Positions 50,481 through 61,223 of a stretch of DNA of 64,000 nt are shown in pieces (position 1 is the stretch's first letter; each line of letters begins with the position of its first letter). This DNA is from Rhynchospora pubera. Taxonomy: Eukaryota; Streptophyta; Magnoliopsida; Poales; Cyperaceae. The translations under genes were made by a program, and so were the position numbers. The notes under the pieces are model-generated. The model was not told where the DNA came from. It searched no databases and saw only the letters and a program-made list of their open reading frames with translations. The stretch is from assembly GCA_028095005.1 (NCBI GenBank), contig CM051459.1, positions 14,866,699 through 14,930,698 of the forward strand. Reading direction: 5' to 3'.

Positions 50481-50514
50481 GTTTTGACTGGTTTTTGGAG
50501 CTGTTGGCGCCCTC

Positions 50515-50523
50515 TATATATAT
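50515..50523 (+). promoter_or_regulatory. TATA box of the Sirevirus LTR
   Basis: TATATATAT followed by GGGGCCTC lies after the palindrome cluster and about 570 bp before the LTR end. This predicts U3 as 49517 to about 50550. Confidence 0.55.
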
Positions 50524-51087
50524 GGGGCCTCTTGGAACTCTTTAGACACTTTTGAAACCTTTGAAACTCCTCCCTTTTGAGCTCCAACCAGTTAGACATT
50601 ACTCTCTCTTGTGTTTGAGCATTATTTTAGCAAAATCATTGAGATTAGAGTGTGCAAACCAATCCACTAGTGTTAATTGCTAGATTTGTTGAGTGATTTG
50701 GTTAGAGCCTCAATCCCTTGAGTGTTTGAGCTTGTTTAATTGAGTTAGGCCAATCCACCTTGAGAGTGATTGTAACAAGGTGATTTGGTTCGAATTTGTA
50801 GTCCCGTTCGTTGTGGAATTGAACGGAGCGCGCCCATTTCGAGGTTGCGGAACTCCCGGAGACGTACGACTAAGGCTAGCACTTCCTAGCGGGTCGGAAC
50901 TCCGTAATATATCGCGTGTCACCTCTTTTCTTCTCTCTTTACTTTTCTTGCATTGTGAATTGCTTGTGCTTTGATTGTTTTTGTTAGACCAAGTTTGAAT
51001 TGAACCAAATATTGACCATACCGGTTTAGAACTTTGCTTTTGTGCCTATTCACCCCCCTCTAGGCCTTTAAATTAGGGACAACAAAG

Positions 51088-51105
51088 TGGTATCAGAGCA
51101 GGGGT
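51088..51105 (+). other. Primer binding site, initiator Met tRNA
   Basis: TGGTATCAGAGCAGGGGT starts three bases after the LTR. It matches the 3' end complement of plant initiator Met tRNA, the usual primer of Ty1/copia elements. Confidence 0.92.
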
Positions 51106-51144
51106 TATCTTTTGACCATCTTGTTAGGTAGATAATCTCGATTC

Positions 51145-53505
51145 ATGGCCTCTAGGATGATAGAAAAACCGGACAAGTTTGGTTCCACTTGCAAGAACTT
51201 CCGTTATTGGAAGAGATGTATGGTTGTATACCTCAACTTGATTGATCTTTGGGAGATTGTTGATAAGCCATATACACCAATAGTTGATAGTGAAGGTAGA
51301 GAAACCCATGCCTCTAAGACCATTAGGACCAAGAATGATAATGCCGTTAATGTCTTGTTAAATTCGGTACATGAGTCCATAGCGGCCATTTTTGGTAGCT
51401 CTACTAGTGCACATGAAATGTGGGTTTCTCTCTTGAACCGTTATGAGGGAAATTCTCTAATCAAAAGCTCTCGACAATTTGAGTTAGAGTCTAGATTGGA
51501 TAATTTCCGCATACGGGAAGGTGAATGCATCGAGGAGATGTATACTCGGTTTATACAATTGCTCGATGAATTCACTAACATAGGAGAGACCCTATCTAAT
51601 AGTCGTGTTATAGGAAGATTGCTTAGGGCTTTGGTGGGAAGACCTCAATTCGACACTCTCATCTCGACTCTTGAGACACAACAAAGGTCCCACAACAACC
51701 TCACACCGGAGATCATCTATACCCATTACCGGTGCGTGGAAGAGAAGCTCAAGCAACTTGGAGAGTTGAAGTATGAGCCCAAAACCGTTGGATTGGCGGC
51801 AAGTGACAACAAGGCATCCCCCTCCAAGAACCGCCACAATGACAACCACCAAGGGAGACACCGCCACTCAAGTGACAAGGCCAAAGGCATCATCGACCTT
51901 GATGAGGACAAGCAAGGAGCCGTTCTCTCAAAGATGTTTCGAGCTATCATGATCTTTGAGGGAAAGTTCAACAAAGAAAGACTTGAGAATGACGAAAGAG
52001 CTCTTTGCTTCGTGTGCCAAAAAGAAGGTCATACCATGTACTCTTGCTTCAAGCTCTTCCCTCATTTGAAGAAGGACAAGGAAGATGGTGGCAAGAGAAG
52101 GGGTGATGGCCGGTTCAAGTCCAAGAAGGGACACTACAAGAGCAAGAAGAAGGGTGAGAAAGCCATGCAAGCAACTTGGGACAACGATTCCGATTCGAGC
52201 TCATCCTTTCAATCCGATTCGGAGTCCGAGTGCGATTTCGACAACCTTGCTCTTGTGGCTCAAGTGAATGATGTGGTGATGCCGGTGGATGACGACCTAG
52301 ATGACTTGGTGAAGGAGGTCTTCAATGAGTTCAACCGAGGAAACATCTATGTGCATCCATTGAGCAAAGCTAGCCTTGATGAAGCACCATCCTCTACATC
52401 GACTTTCACACAAGCTCCAACGACTATTCAAGAGGAACCATCCACAATTGCCATTGAAATGCCTAAGGTCACAAATGAGGTATTTCTAAACTCATTCTTT
52501 AGTAGTGATAGCGATTGTGATAGTGAGAATGACTTGAGCTTGAATGATGATGCAAACTTGCAATTTGATAGGTTGAATGATTATCTTGATGAGTCTCTTA
52601 AGACTATTGCTAGTCAAAAAGAGCAAATTAGTCTTTTGACGACTAAGGTGCATGATCTCGAATCTTTGGTGACAAGGTATAAGGGTATGATTGAAAGTTT
52701 TGAAAAACCAAGTGTTTGTGAAAAATGTCAAACTCCTTTGAGTGAGACAAATGTTTTGAAAAATGAAAGGGCTTCAAGTTCGTCTAGTGCTTCTCATAGC
52801 ACCAAGATGAATCTTGATAAAATGTTTGTGGGACAAAAACCCAATGACATAACGGGTCTTGGCTTCAAAAAGAGGAATCAATCCTTTTCTAGACCAAGAA
52901 CCATGTCAAGCCCAACACAAAATGAGAGACTTTATCACAAGAGCACCAATGGTAGGAACACTCACGGGCAAGGGCAAAAGAATTTTGTTGGCTCTCAAAA
53001 TGGTGCTCAAAAGAGTTTTGGTAGGAATAGAAATGGGTCTCAAAGACCTCAAAAGAACTTTCAAAACAATCGGGGCCCAAGCAACTTGTATTTCAAGGGA
53101 CCCGATGGGTGTTTTCATCCTTTTCAAAACAATGGTGGGAATAGGAATAGAACACACACTAGACCTCAAACCAATGGGGGAAATCAAAAAGTCTCTCAAC
53201 AAAACAAAAAGAATTTTCAAAAACCAAATTTGAGAAACTCTCAATCATACACTTTCTCTAAGGATCCAAAGATTAGGGCCATGGAGCTTAGGCGTCATTT
53301 TGAAACCCATTTTGTTAGAGAAAGTTCACAAGTGAACAAGCCAACTCGTGCTTGTTGTAACTATTGTGGTAAGAATGGCCATGTCACACTAGAATGCAAA
53401 GTTAGGAAAGCAAATCATACATCCGGTTCAATTAACATGATTTGGATTCCTAAGGTCACTTCCACATCCGTTTTGATTGGTGGAAGTGGTTCGAGTGTGG
53501 CTTAG
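51145..53505 (+). CDS. Sirevirus Gag
   Basis: The 786-codon frame starts with MASRMIEKPDKF. Residues 1-200 form the copia-type gag domain (UBN2-like, with FRYWKRCMVVYL and a later REGECIEEMYTRF). A zinc knuckle CFVCQKEGHTMYSC is near residue 288 and a second, CNYCGKNGHVTLEC, is near 736. Between them lie acidic repeats, a coiled coil (about 470-520) and a long Asn/Gln/Lys/Gly-rich tract. Large gags with an extended C-terminus are typical of Sireviruses. Pol lies downstream in another frame after a stop; a GT...AG pair at 53455 and 53610-53611 could join the two (see findings). Confidence 0.88.
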   Translation: MASRMIEKPDKFGSTCKNFRYWKRCMVVYLNLIDLWEIVDKPYTPIVDSEGRETHASKTIRTKNDNAVNVLLNSVHESIAAIFGSSTSAHEMWVSLLNRYEGNSLIKSSRQFELESRLDNFRIREGECIEEMYTRFIQLLDEFTNIGETLSNSRVIGRLLRALVGRPQFDTLISTLETQQRSHNNLTPEIIYTHYRCVEEKLKQLGELKYEPKTVGLAASDNKASPSKNRHNDNHQGRHRHSSDKAKGIIDLDEDKQGAVLSKMFRAIMIFEGKFNKERLENDERALCFVCQKEGHTMYSCFKLFPHLKKDKEDGGKRRGDGRFKSKKGHYKSKKKGEKAMQATWDNDSDSSSSFQSDSESECDFDNLALVAQVNDVVMPVDDDLDDLVKEVFNEFNRGNIYVHPLSKASLDEAPSSTSTFTQAPTTIQEEPSTIAIEMPKVTNEVFLNSFFSSDSDCDSENDLSLNDDANLQFDRLNDYLDESLKTIASQKEQISLLTTKVHDLESLVTRYKGMIESFEKPSVCEKCQTPLSETNVLKNERASSSSSASHSTKMNLDKMFVGQKPNDITGLGFKKRNQSFSRPRTMSSPTQNERLYHKSTNGRNTHGQGQKNFVGSQNGAQKSFGRNRNGSQRPQKNFQNNRGPSNLYFKGPDGCFHPFQNNGGNRNRTHTRPQTNGGNQKVSQQNKKNFQKPNLRNSQSYTFSKDPKIRAMELRRHFETHFVRESSQVNKPTRACCNYCGKNGHVTLECKVRKANHTSGSINMIWIPKVTSTSVLIGGSGSSVA

Positions 53506-53617
53506 TTAGCCATCTTCTTTCCCCAAGGTTATTCTTGTCAAATCTTAAGGGGGAGAGTTTACAAGAATGATATATTAGTTGTTTGTTTCTAACTAATATG
53601 TATTCTTGTAGGTTTGT
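53506..53617 (+). other. Gag-pol spacer with a candidate splice acceptor
   Basis: The 112 bp between the gag stop and the pol frame contain AAGGGGGAGA, repeated ATTCTTGT words and a TATTCTTGTAG acceptor-like site. Pol is open only from right after this AG. Confidence 0.5.
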
Positions 53618-56600
53618 TTGTTATCATCATTCAAGAAAAGTGCTTGGATCATAGATAGTGGTTGTTCACATCACATGACGGGTGATGAATCTTGTTTCAA
53701 GACACTTGAACCTTTTGATGGTGGTGAGGTTACTTTTGGTAATAATCTTAGGAAGAGCTCTATTATTGGTATAGGCTCGGTTGGAAACCAAAATTTAATG
53801 GTTTTTAATGTTTACCTTGTGGATGGTCTCAACTACAACCTTTTAAGTGTGAGCCAATTATGTGATGCGGGATATTATTTGAAGTTTGATCACTCCTCTT
53901 GTTTTGTGCATCAAATTTCGGATAATTCTCTTGTTTACACGGGACAAAGGAAAAAGGATGTCTATTACTTGAACTTTGATCACTTCACAAATGGTGAACA
54001 ATGCTTTAGTGCCATAGCTACCGGTTCATGGTTATGGCATAGAAGACTTGGTCACGTTTCTCTAGACTCCATTAAGAAACTTGTGAAATTGAAACTTGTT
54101 CGTGGTCTTCCATCACATAAACTAGACTTAAATGGGTTGTGTGAAGCTTGCATGAAAGACAAGCAAACCAAGTCTAGTTTCAAAACCAAAGAGATCATCT
54201 CAACCTCTCAACCTTTGCAATTGCTTCATATGGACTTGTTTGGACCAATCAATGTCTTGAGTATTAGTAAGAAAAAGTATGTCTTTTTGGTGGTAGATGA
54301 CTATAGTCGCTTTACTTGGATTTTCTTTCTTGCTCACAAGGAAGAAGCATTTGACCATTTTGTTAAATTTAGCAATCGGGTTGAAAACGAAAAAGGGTTG
54401 AAAATCTCTAGAATTCGTAGTGACCATGGAAGGGAATTTGAAAATGCTAAATTTGATGAATTGTGCATAGAAAAAGGATATAAACAAGAGTTTTCCGCTC
54501 CACGCACCCCTCAACAAAACGGTGTAGTGGAGAGGAAGAACCGTACCTTACAAGAATTAGCACGCACCATGCTACATGAATTTGCCGTACCCAAATTTCT
54601 TTGGGCCGAAGCGGTAAATACGGCATGTCATGTAGTAAATCGTGCATGCATTCGTTCTCAACTCAAGAAAACTCCTTTTGAATTATGGTTCGGTCATACT
54701 CCTAATATATCCTATTTCCTTGTATTTGGCTCCAAATGTTTTGTCCTTGATGAGTCTCCTAAAGTAACCAAGTTTGATGCCAAGTCTTTGCCCGGTATTT
54801 TTGTTGGTTACTCAACCACAAGCAAAGCGTATAGAGTCTATTTGCCAAACTCAAAGGTAGTTATTGAGTCTATTAATGTCAAATTTGATGAAAAAGTCCT
54901 TGAGGAATCCAAGGAAGGTAATTCTATTGTAGGTACACAAGTGGAAGAAACTACACAAGAAATCGAGTTACAACCTCAAGCACAACCACCGGTGATCATT
55001 GAGGAGCCTTTGAACCGGGTTGATGACATTTTGATAGGGGGAGAGACTCATGAGGAGGGTATCTTAGACACAACTCAAAATGAAATGCCTCATGATGATC
55101 CTCAACCTCAACCGTCTCCCCAACCGGTTCATGAGCCTCCCGAAGTGCTTAGAGAAGTTTTCTCTCATCCTCTTACTAATGTCATAGGTGACCATAGGGA
55201 AGGTGTTAGGACTAGGTCTAGTTTGCACCAAACTATTGGTCATTGTGCCTTTGTTTCTCAACTTGAACCAAAATCCTTCAAAGAGGCCAATGTTGACCCA
55301 AATTGGATTGTTGCCATGCAAGAAGAGTTGAACCAATTTGAAAGAAATCAAGTTTGGGAACTTGTACCATTACCAAAGGGTAAGCAAGTTATTGGTACCA
55401 AATGGGTTTTTAGAAACAACCTAAGTGAGGATGGTATTGTGGTTAGAAACAAAGCCCGTTTGGTTGCACAAGGTTTCAAGCAACAAGAAGGTATTGATTT
55501 TGAGGAGACCTTTGCACCGGTTGCTCGTCTTGAATCCATTAGAATGCTCTTGGCTTTTGCCGCTAACAAAGGCTTTACCCTATTCCAAATGGATGTCAAG
55601 AGTGCTTTTCTAAATGGTTGGATAGATGAGGAAGTTTATGTCCAACAACCACCCGGTTTTGTTGACCATTTCAATCCGGACCATGTGTATAAGCTTCACA
55701 AAGCTTTGTATGGTTTGAAGCAAGCTCCTAGAGCTTGGTATGGTAGACTTTGTACCTTTCTTCTAGACAATGGCTTTAGTAGGGGCAAAATGGATACAAC
55801 TCTTTTCACTAAGAAAAGAGATGATCATTTGTTACTTGTGTAAATTTATGTGGATGATATTATCTTTGGCTCCACTAATGCAACTCTTGCCCAAGAGTTT
55901 TCTTCTTTGATGAGTAGTGAATTTGAGATGAGCATGATGGGAGAACTCACTTTCTTCTTGGGGCTTCAAATCAAACAACTCAAGGATGGTATCTTTGTGA
56001 ACCAAGTCAAATACGCCAAGGAGTTAGTGAAGAAATTCGGTGTTGAAGATAGCAAGAGTTTAGACACACCCATGGACAAAAGTGCGAATATCGATGCGGA
56101 TGAGAAAGGCAAGCCTATGGACATAACTCTCTATCGGGGCATGATCGGTAGCCTACTCTATCTCACGGCTAGTAGGCCGGATATTATGTATGCCGTATGT
56201 CTATGTGCTAGGTACCAAGCCAATCCTAAGGAATCTCACCACAAAGCGGTAAAATGTATCTTGCGATACGTCAAGGGTACTCAAAACCTAGGTCTTTGGT
56301 ATGGTAGACAAACCGAACTAGACTTGTTAGGTTATACCGATGCCGATTTTGCCGGTGACCGTATGGACCGCAAAAGTACTAGTGGAACTTGCCAATTTCT
56401 TGGTGGTTCACTTGTATCTTGGTCTAGCCGCAAGCAAACTTCGGTTGCTCTCTCCACCGCGGAAGCGGAATATGTAGCGGCCGGTAGTTGTTGTACTCAA
56501 CTTCTTTGGATGATGCAAACCCTTAGGGATTTTGAGTTAGATTTCCAAAAGGTACCAATCTTGTGTGACAATACTAGTACCATCCTTATATCCAAAAATC

Positions 56601-56794
56601 CGGTATTGCACTCTAGAACCAAGCACATAGAGATACGACATCATTTTATCCGTGATCATGTTGAGAAAGGTGATGTGGAATTGGTCTACATCGACACGAA
56701 GGAGCAAATCGCTGATATCTTCACCAAACCTCTTCCAACACAACAACATCTTGAACTTAGGTTCAAACTTGGTATGCTTGAACTCAAAGATTAA
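53618..56794 (+). pseudogene. Sirevirus Pol with an internal stop codon in RT
   Basis: The frame holds protease (IDSGCSHHMTG, catalytic D near residue 13), the gag-preintegrase segment WHRRLGHVS, integrase with its C..C finger (GLCEACMKDKQ) and D, D, E residues in HMDLFGP, RSDHGREF and QNGVVERKNR, then RT with FQMDVKSAFLNG and YVDD (55847-55858). RNase H has GYTDADFAGD and ALSTAEAEYVAA and ends at the usual FTKPL segment. A TAA at 55841-55843, two codons before YVDD, stops the frame; downstream the same frame continues to 56794. This is the only break I found in pol. Unless it is read through, no active RT can be made from this copy. Confidence 0.88.
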
Positions 56795-57860
56795 ATTTAT
56801 GCATATCATGTTGTTGTCTTTGTTGTTTGGAGCTCATTTCAGTTTAAATTGGTTTTATTTCTTTTGAAAACCATGAAAAATAAGTTTTTAACTATTTCGG
56901 TCTTAATTTTCTGAATTTTCTGGTTTTCTGTTGACTCTGGCGTTACACAATGCCATTCAGCGTCGTGCAACGCAAGAGTAACGTTAGTTTAAAATGAATT
57001 TATGCTGATTTTTGAATTCTGTCGAGATAAACGTTGTACAACGCTGCTGATCGTTGCACAACGCTTGGTTGATTTTATCTTGTAACGTTGCACAACACTG
57101 TCTATCGTTGTACAATGCTGTCTGTTTTACTTTAATTTTACTTTGCTGAATTTTAAAATCTGTCGCGTTCAACGTTATACAACGCTGCTTACCGTTGTAC
57201 AATGCCAGTCTGTTGTTTTTACTTAACGTTGTACAACGCTGTCCATCGTTGTAAGACATTGCTTTATTTCTTTATTTTATTTTTATTTTTTTATTTGTTT
57301 TTTTATTTGTTTGGCTTTAGTGTTGTACAACGCCCTTTAACGTTGCACAACGCTGGGTTGTAGCGTTACCCATCGCTACTCAGCGTTGTACAACGGAGCA
57401 GTCAGTCTCTGCTCAATTTTCGCTGTTTTGACTCCTGCGTTGTACAACGCCCTTTGGCGTTAATGGTGGACGCGATTTTAACAGACGCGACCCCACCTTT
57501 TCTTCTTCTTCTTCTTCTTCTCTCTCAAATCCGAGCCCTCTTTCTTTTTCTCTCTTTCTCTCCAACTCACACCTTTCCATCTCCCTCTCTCAATACTCTC
57601 TCAATTCTCTCTCTCCACTCCAACCAAAACCACCAAAATACTCTCCTCTCTCTCCTCTCCACCCTCATACCCTCAAATCACTCTCTATCTCTCTCTATCT
57701 CTCAATCTACCGAAACCCTAGCCACCGCCATCACCGTCAATTCCGGCGATCCGACCGTCGGATTTTCGATCGGCTTCGGTTTTGTGCTCTCCAAGGTCAT
57801 CTCATCCTCTCCCGCTCTTCAATTTTAAGGTTTAACCTCATCCTCTCTCTCTCAATTTTC
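56795..57860 (+). other. Post-pol region: palindrome cluster and CT-rich leader
   Basis: From 56940 to 57460 about 14 more CGTTGTACAACG-like motifs occur, some decayed to TGCCAG or AATGC. From 57500 to 57860 the sequence changes sharply to CTTCTTCTT and CTCTCTC repeats, then ACCCTAGCCACCGCC and GATCCGACCGTCGGATTTTC, which looks like the 5' leader of an ordinary plant gene. It leads straight into the next ORF. The 124-codon frame at 57454-57828 is CT-repeat translation and is not counted as a gene. Confidence 0.6.
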
Positions 57861-57861
57861 A

Positions 57862-59162
57862 ATGGCACCAAAAACCGCTACCAACAAACGGACTAAGCGC
57901 AACCCCAAGGGTGCCTCCTCATCCAACCCACCGGTTCAAACCGACCAACCGATCCCAATGGAAATACCACCCGTTCCCGTGGATTGGACCCTCTCCTCTT
58001 CCAACACTTACCTCTTCAAAGACTCGGCCTCCTTCATGCACTTTTGCCAATACCGTGAGGCAAATCGCGAGTGCACCGATTGCTTCTTCTTCACCCACCC
58101 GCATGGAGACTATCATATCACACCGCGGGAACTTAATTGGATCAAGGAGCGAATTGAGTATTGGAACATGTCGGGCCTTCTCTCTCACTCCCAACCTTAT
58201 AACCCGACATTGGTGAAACTCTTCTACGCCAATCTCACCATGCAATGGACCGAGGGACAACCATCCGCTCACTCATATGTGCTCGGCCGCCACATTGTCA
58301 TTACCAAGGAGCGCTTGGCCACTTTTCTAGGCATCGACGACGACAATTTGGAAATCTACATTCATGCCAATTGGCCCCGCGAATTACCTCCTTATGACGA
58401 ATACCACCGCTTCTTCTACTGTTGGCGCAACTATACGTTCGCCAATTCACCGCCACCGAGCTACCGGCCTTGCATCGCCTTCTTTTTCTCTTCATCAACA
58501 ACATCATCACACCCAAGGCCACCATCAAAACCAATGTGGAGCAATTCGCCGTGTTTCTCCTTCGCTCCCTCCTTGAGATGAATCAAAAGGTCAATCTCCC
58601 TTTCATTATCCTTGCTCACATGACACGGGCCGATCACTCTCCTCGGTTCTCTCTTCCTTATGGCCATATCATTCAATCCTTCCTCATTGAGGATGGTATT
58701 CCTCTTGACACTCCGGTTTGGGGCGAACCCGTGTCCGAAGATACAATTGCTCACCCGGAAAATCTAATGGCTCATCTCACCGGAACCGGGTGGATCCTTC
58801 AAAACGAAGATGAGATAGTGCCCGGGCCATTCCATCGCAATGCCTATCTCTTTAGGCCTACGGCAACCATCAACCAATACGAGGAAATTGGGAATGAGCC
58901 GTTGCACGTGCCCGGTGGAAGGGCGGAAGGTCAAGGCACACCGCATGACTTCAACACCTATCTTGATGCCAAGTTTGTCGCCTTGACTACACACATTGAT
59001 ACGCGGTTTAACACCATTGAAGAAAACATGGCCGCCTATCAAGCCAAGACCGATGCCTCAATCACGCATCTCAAGGATGAAATGATCAAGCTTTGGGGCA
59101 AGATGGAGCTTCATCTCCAACGTGGATTCGGTAGTGGCGCGGGTGATGATGATGAGGAGTAG
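57862..59162 (+). pseudogene. Sirevirus post-pol ORF, putative plant transposon-protein family, frame-broken
   Basis: The ORF starts ATGGCACCAAAAACC. The first frame covers about 190 codons and then the homology moves by one base to the third frame between about 58410 and 58450 and runs to the stop at 59162; total about 430 codons. It matches the Tat antisense gene 8585-9875 over most of its length: KLFYANL, NWPRE, LPALHRL, LPYG and a late coiled coil (about 58950-59110, ALTTHIDTRFNTIEENM). The one-base break removes the C-terminal two thirds from the first frame. In Sireviruses this place is held by an env-like ORF, but I see no membrane segment here. Function unknown. Confidence 0.72.
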
Positions 59163-59655
59163 TCATAGCCGAAACCGTCTCCAAGCCTTAGCCCTCTCTT
59201 TTCTCTTTATTTTGATTTTCGTAGTTTCTTTGCCTTTCGTCTCTCTTTTGTGATTTTTCGTTGTTTTGATTGACTAAGTGGTGCTAAATGGCTTTGTTTT
59301 GTTTTATGGATGTTGTATGAATTATGTTAAGTTTTAATGAATTATGGTTGTGCTAAATGGCTTCGCTTTTTTATCTACTTAGCTCTTTTTCTTTTAATAT
59401 GCATGCATGGTCTATAATTGTTAGTTTATGCCCTCGTTAAACCTTGTTAGCTACCCCAAATCAAATGAACTTAGTGGCCAAATTCTTTTCGAAAGGGGGA
59501 GGATCTTTATGGTTTGTCATCAAGGGCGTTTTGGGTATTCTTTTCCCTATTTGCAAAAAGGGGGAGAATTAGGTAATTTGTGGTGTTCCGCCTAGTTATA
59601 TCAAGTCCCAAATTTACCTTAGGTGTTGTTTTGCAACTCGGCAAAAGGGGGAGAT
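59163..59655 (+). other. 3' end of the internal region, with polypurine tract
   Basis: About 480 bp without coding potential, with repeated GGGGGAGA words near 59496, 59570 and 59647. The tract AAAAGGGGGAGA at 59643-59654 precedes the LTR start TGTTGG by one base and is the polypurine tract for plus-strand priming. The related words may be decayed or auxiliary copies. Confidence 0.75.
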
Positions 59656-61223
59656 TGTTGGTTAAACATTTTCTCTCGATTTGCCGATTTGCAAAACAAC
59701 ACCGAAACCCTTAAAACTAACATCTCTTCTTAGTGCTTTATAGCTAGATTTATTGAAGAATGGATTAAAGCAAGTGTGGCACTTAGTTTGGAGCTTCAAG
59801 AGATTGCTTTGGTCTAGTTAGATTCAGTAGTTAAGGTTTAATTAAACTCTAAACTAATCTCAATCAATTTGCTGGTAAAATGCTCAGTTTTTCTGTCCAG
59901 CGTCATACAACGCCAGTTGCCGTTACACAACGCAGCGTTAATTCGCTCTTAAATTGCAAAATCTCTGACAAGGTTGGAACAGCGTTACACAACGCTCAGT
60001 AGCATTGTGCAACGTTAGTTCATTTGCTTTTAAACCTGTTAAATCCATTATTTCCCCTTGTCAGAACGTTGTGCAACGCTAAGTAACGTTACACAACATT
60101 TCCGCTCCTATGTTGTGTAACGCTATTCAGCGTTGTACAACGTAGTCTGAAGCAGGCGACTCTGCATTGCTCAGACATCGATCTGCATCGATGCTGCATG
60201 CATGCTGCCATGTTCCATGCATCGTAGCGTTGTGTGACGCTCTAAACTTCGCTCAGACATCGCTCAGTCGCTCTGGACGCGTAGTGCAACGCTGAATAGC
60301 GTTGTGCAATGGCGACGTTGTGTGACGCCAGTCAGCGTCGTATGACGTTCTGACAATATTGTTTGAGTTTGTCAGTTCTGCCTTGTTTCTTTTCTTGACT
60401 TCGTTGTGCAACGCTACAAAGCGTTACACAACGCTCTGACAAGTTCCAACGGAACTGTCGAGCTTCTGCTTTGGATTTTTACTGAAGCGTTGTGCAACGC
60501 TATACAACGTTACACAACGCTCTGACAACTCACAACATTATTGTCTGTGACCGTTTGATTTTTCAACGGCTATTTCTGCGTTGTACAACGCCATATAGCG
60601 TTGTATAACGGTAGAGTCTGTTTTGACTGGTTTTTGGAGCTGTTGGCGCCCTCTATATATATGGGGCCTCTTGGAACTGTTTAGACACTTTTGAAACCTT
60701 TGAAACTCCTCCCTTTTGAGCTCCAACCAGTTAGACATTACTCTCTCTTGTGTTTGAGCATTATTTTAGCAAAATCATTGAGATTAGAGTGTGCAAACCA
60801 ATCCACTAGTGTTAATTGCTAGATTTGTTGAGTGATTTGGTTAGAGCCTCAATCCCTTGAGTGTTTGAGCTTGTTTAATTGAGTTAGGCCAATCCACCTT
60901 GAGAGTGATTGTAACAAGGTGATTTGGTTCGAATTTGTAGTCCCGTTCGTTGTGGAATTGAACGGAGCGCGCCCATTTCGAGGTTGCGGAACTCCCGGAG
61001 ACGTACGACTAAGGCTAGCACTTCCTAGCGGGTCGGAACTCCGTAATATATCGCGTGTCACCTCTTTTCTTCTCTCTTTACTTTTCTTGCATTGTGAATT
61101 GCTTGTGCTTTGATTGTTTTTGTTAGACAAAGTTTGAATTGAACCAAATATTGACCATACCGGTTTAGAACTTTGTTTTTGTGCCTATTCACCCCCCTCT
61201 AGGCCTTTAAATTAGGGACAACA
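59656..61223 (+). repeat. 3' LTR of the Sirevirus-type element
   Basis: This is the second 1,568-bp LTR. It differs from 49517-51084 by about 12 substitutions by eye, several of them CG to CA or TG changes in the palindromes. It ends GGGACAACA, followed by the right GATTG target duplication. Confidence 0.92.

Larger units (their letters stand above)
49517..51084 (+). repeat. 5' LTR of the Sirevirus-type element
   Basis: The LTR begins TGTTGGTTAAAC and ends GGGACAACA and is repeated at 59656-61223 with the same length. The part from 49760 to 50480 holds about 19 palindrome-like motifs of the form CGTTGTRCAACG or CGTTACACAACG. A TATA box follows. Confidence 0.92.
49517..61223 (+). mobile_element. 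Sirevirus-type Ty1/copia retrotransposon, 11.7 kb, nested in Athila
   Basis: Two 1,568-bp LTRs, an initiator-Met primer site, gag, pol in copia order (protease, integrase, RT, RNase H), a post-pol ORF and a polypurine tract are all present on the plus strand. The target duplication GATTG (49512-49516 and 61224-61228) lies in the Athila protease codons, and omitting the insert with one duplicate brings the Athila frame back into register. The large gag with two zinc knuckles, the long post-pol region and an AAAAGGGGGAGA tract fit the Sirevirus lineage. About a dozen substitutions separate the LTRs, so it is somewhat older than the Tat element. Confidence 0.9.

Noticed and set aside
57454..57828. 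A 124-codon frame before the Sirevirus post-pol ORF
   Set aside because: It is Leu/Ser-rich translation of CT repeats in a leader-like region.
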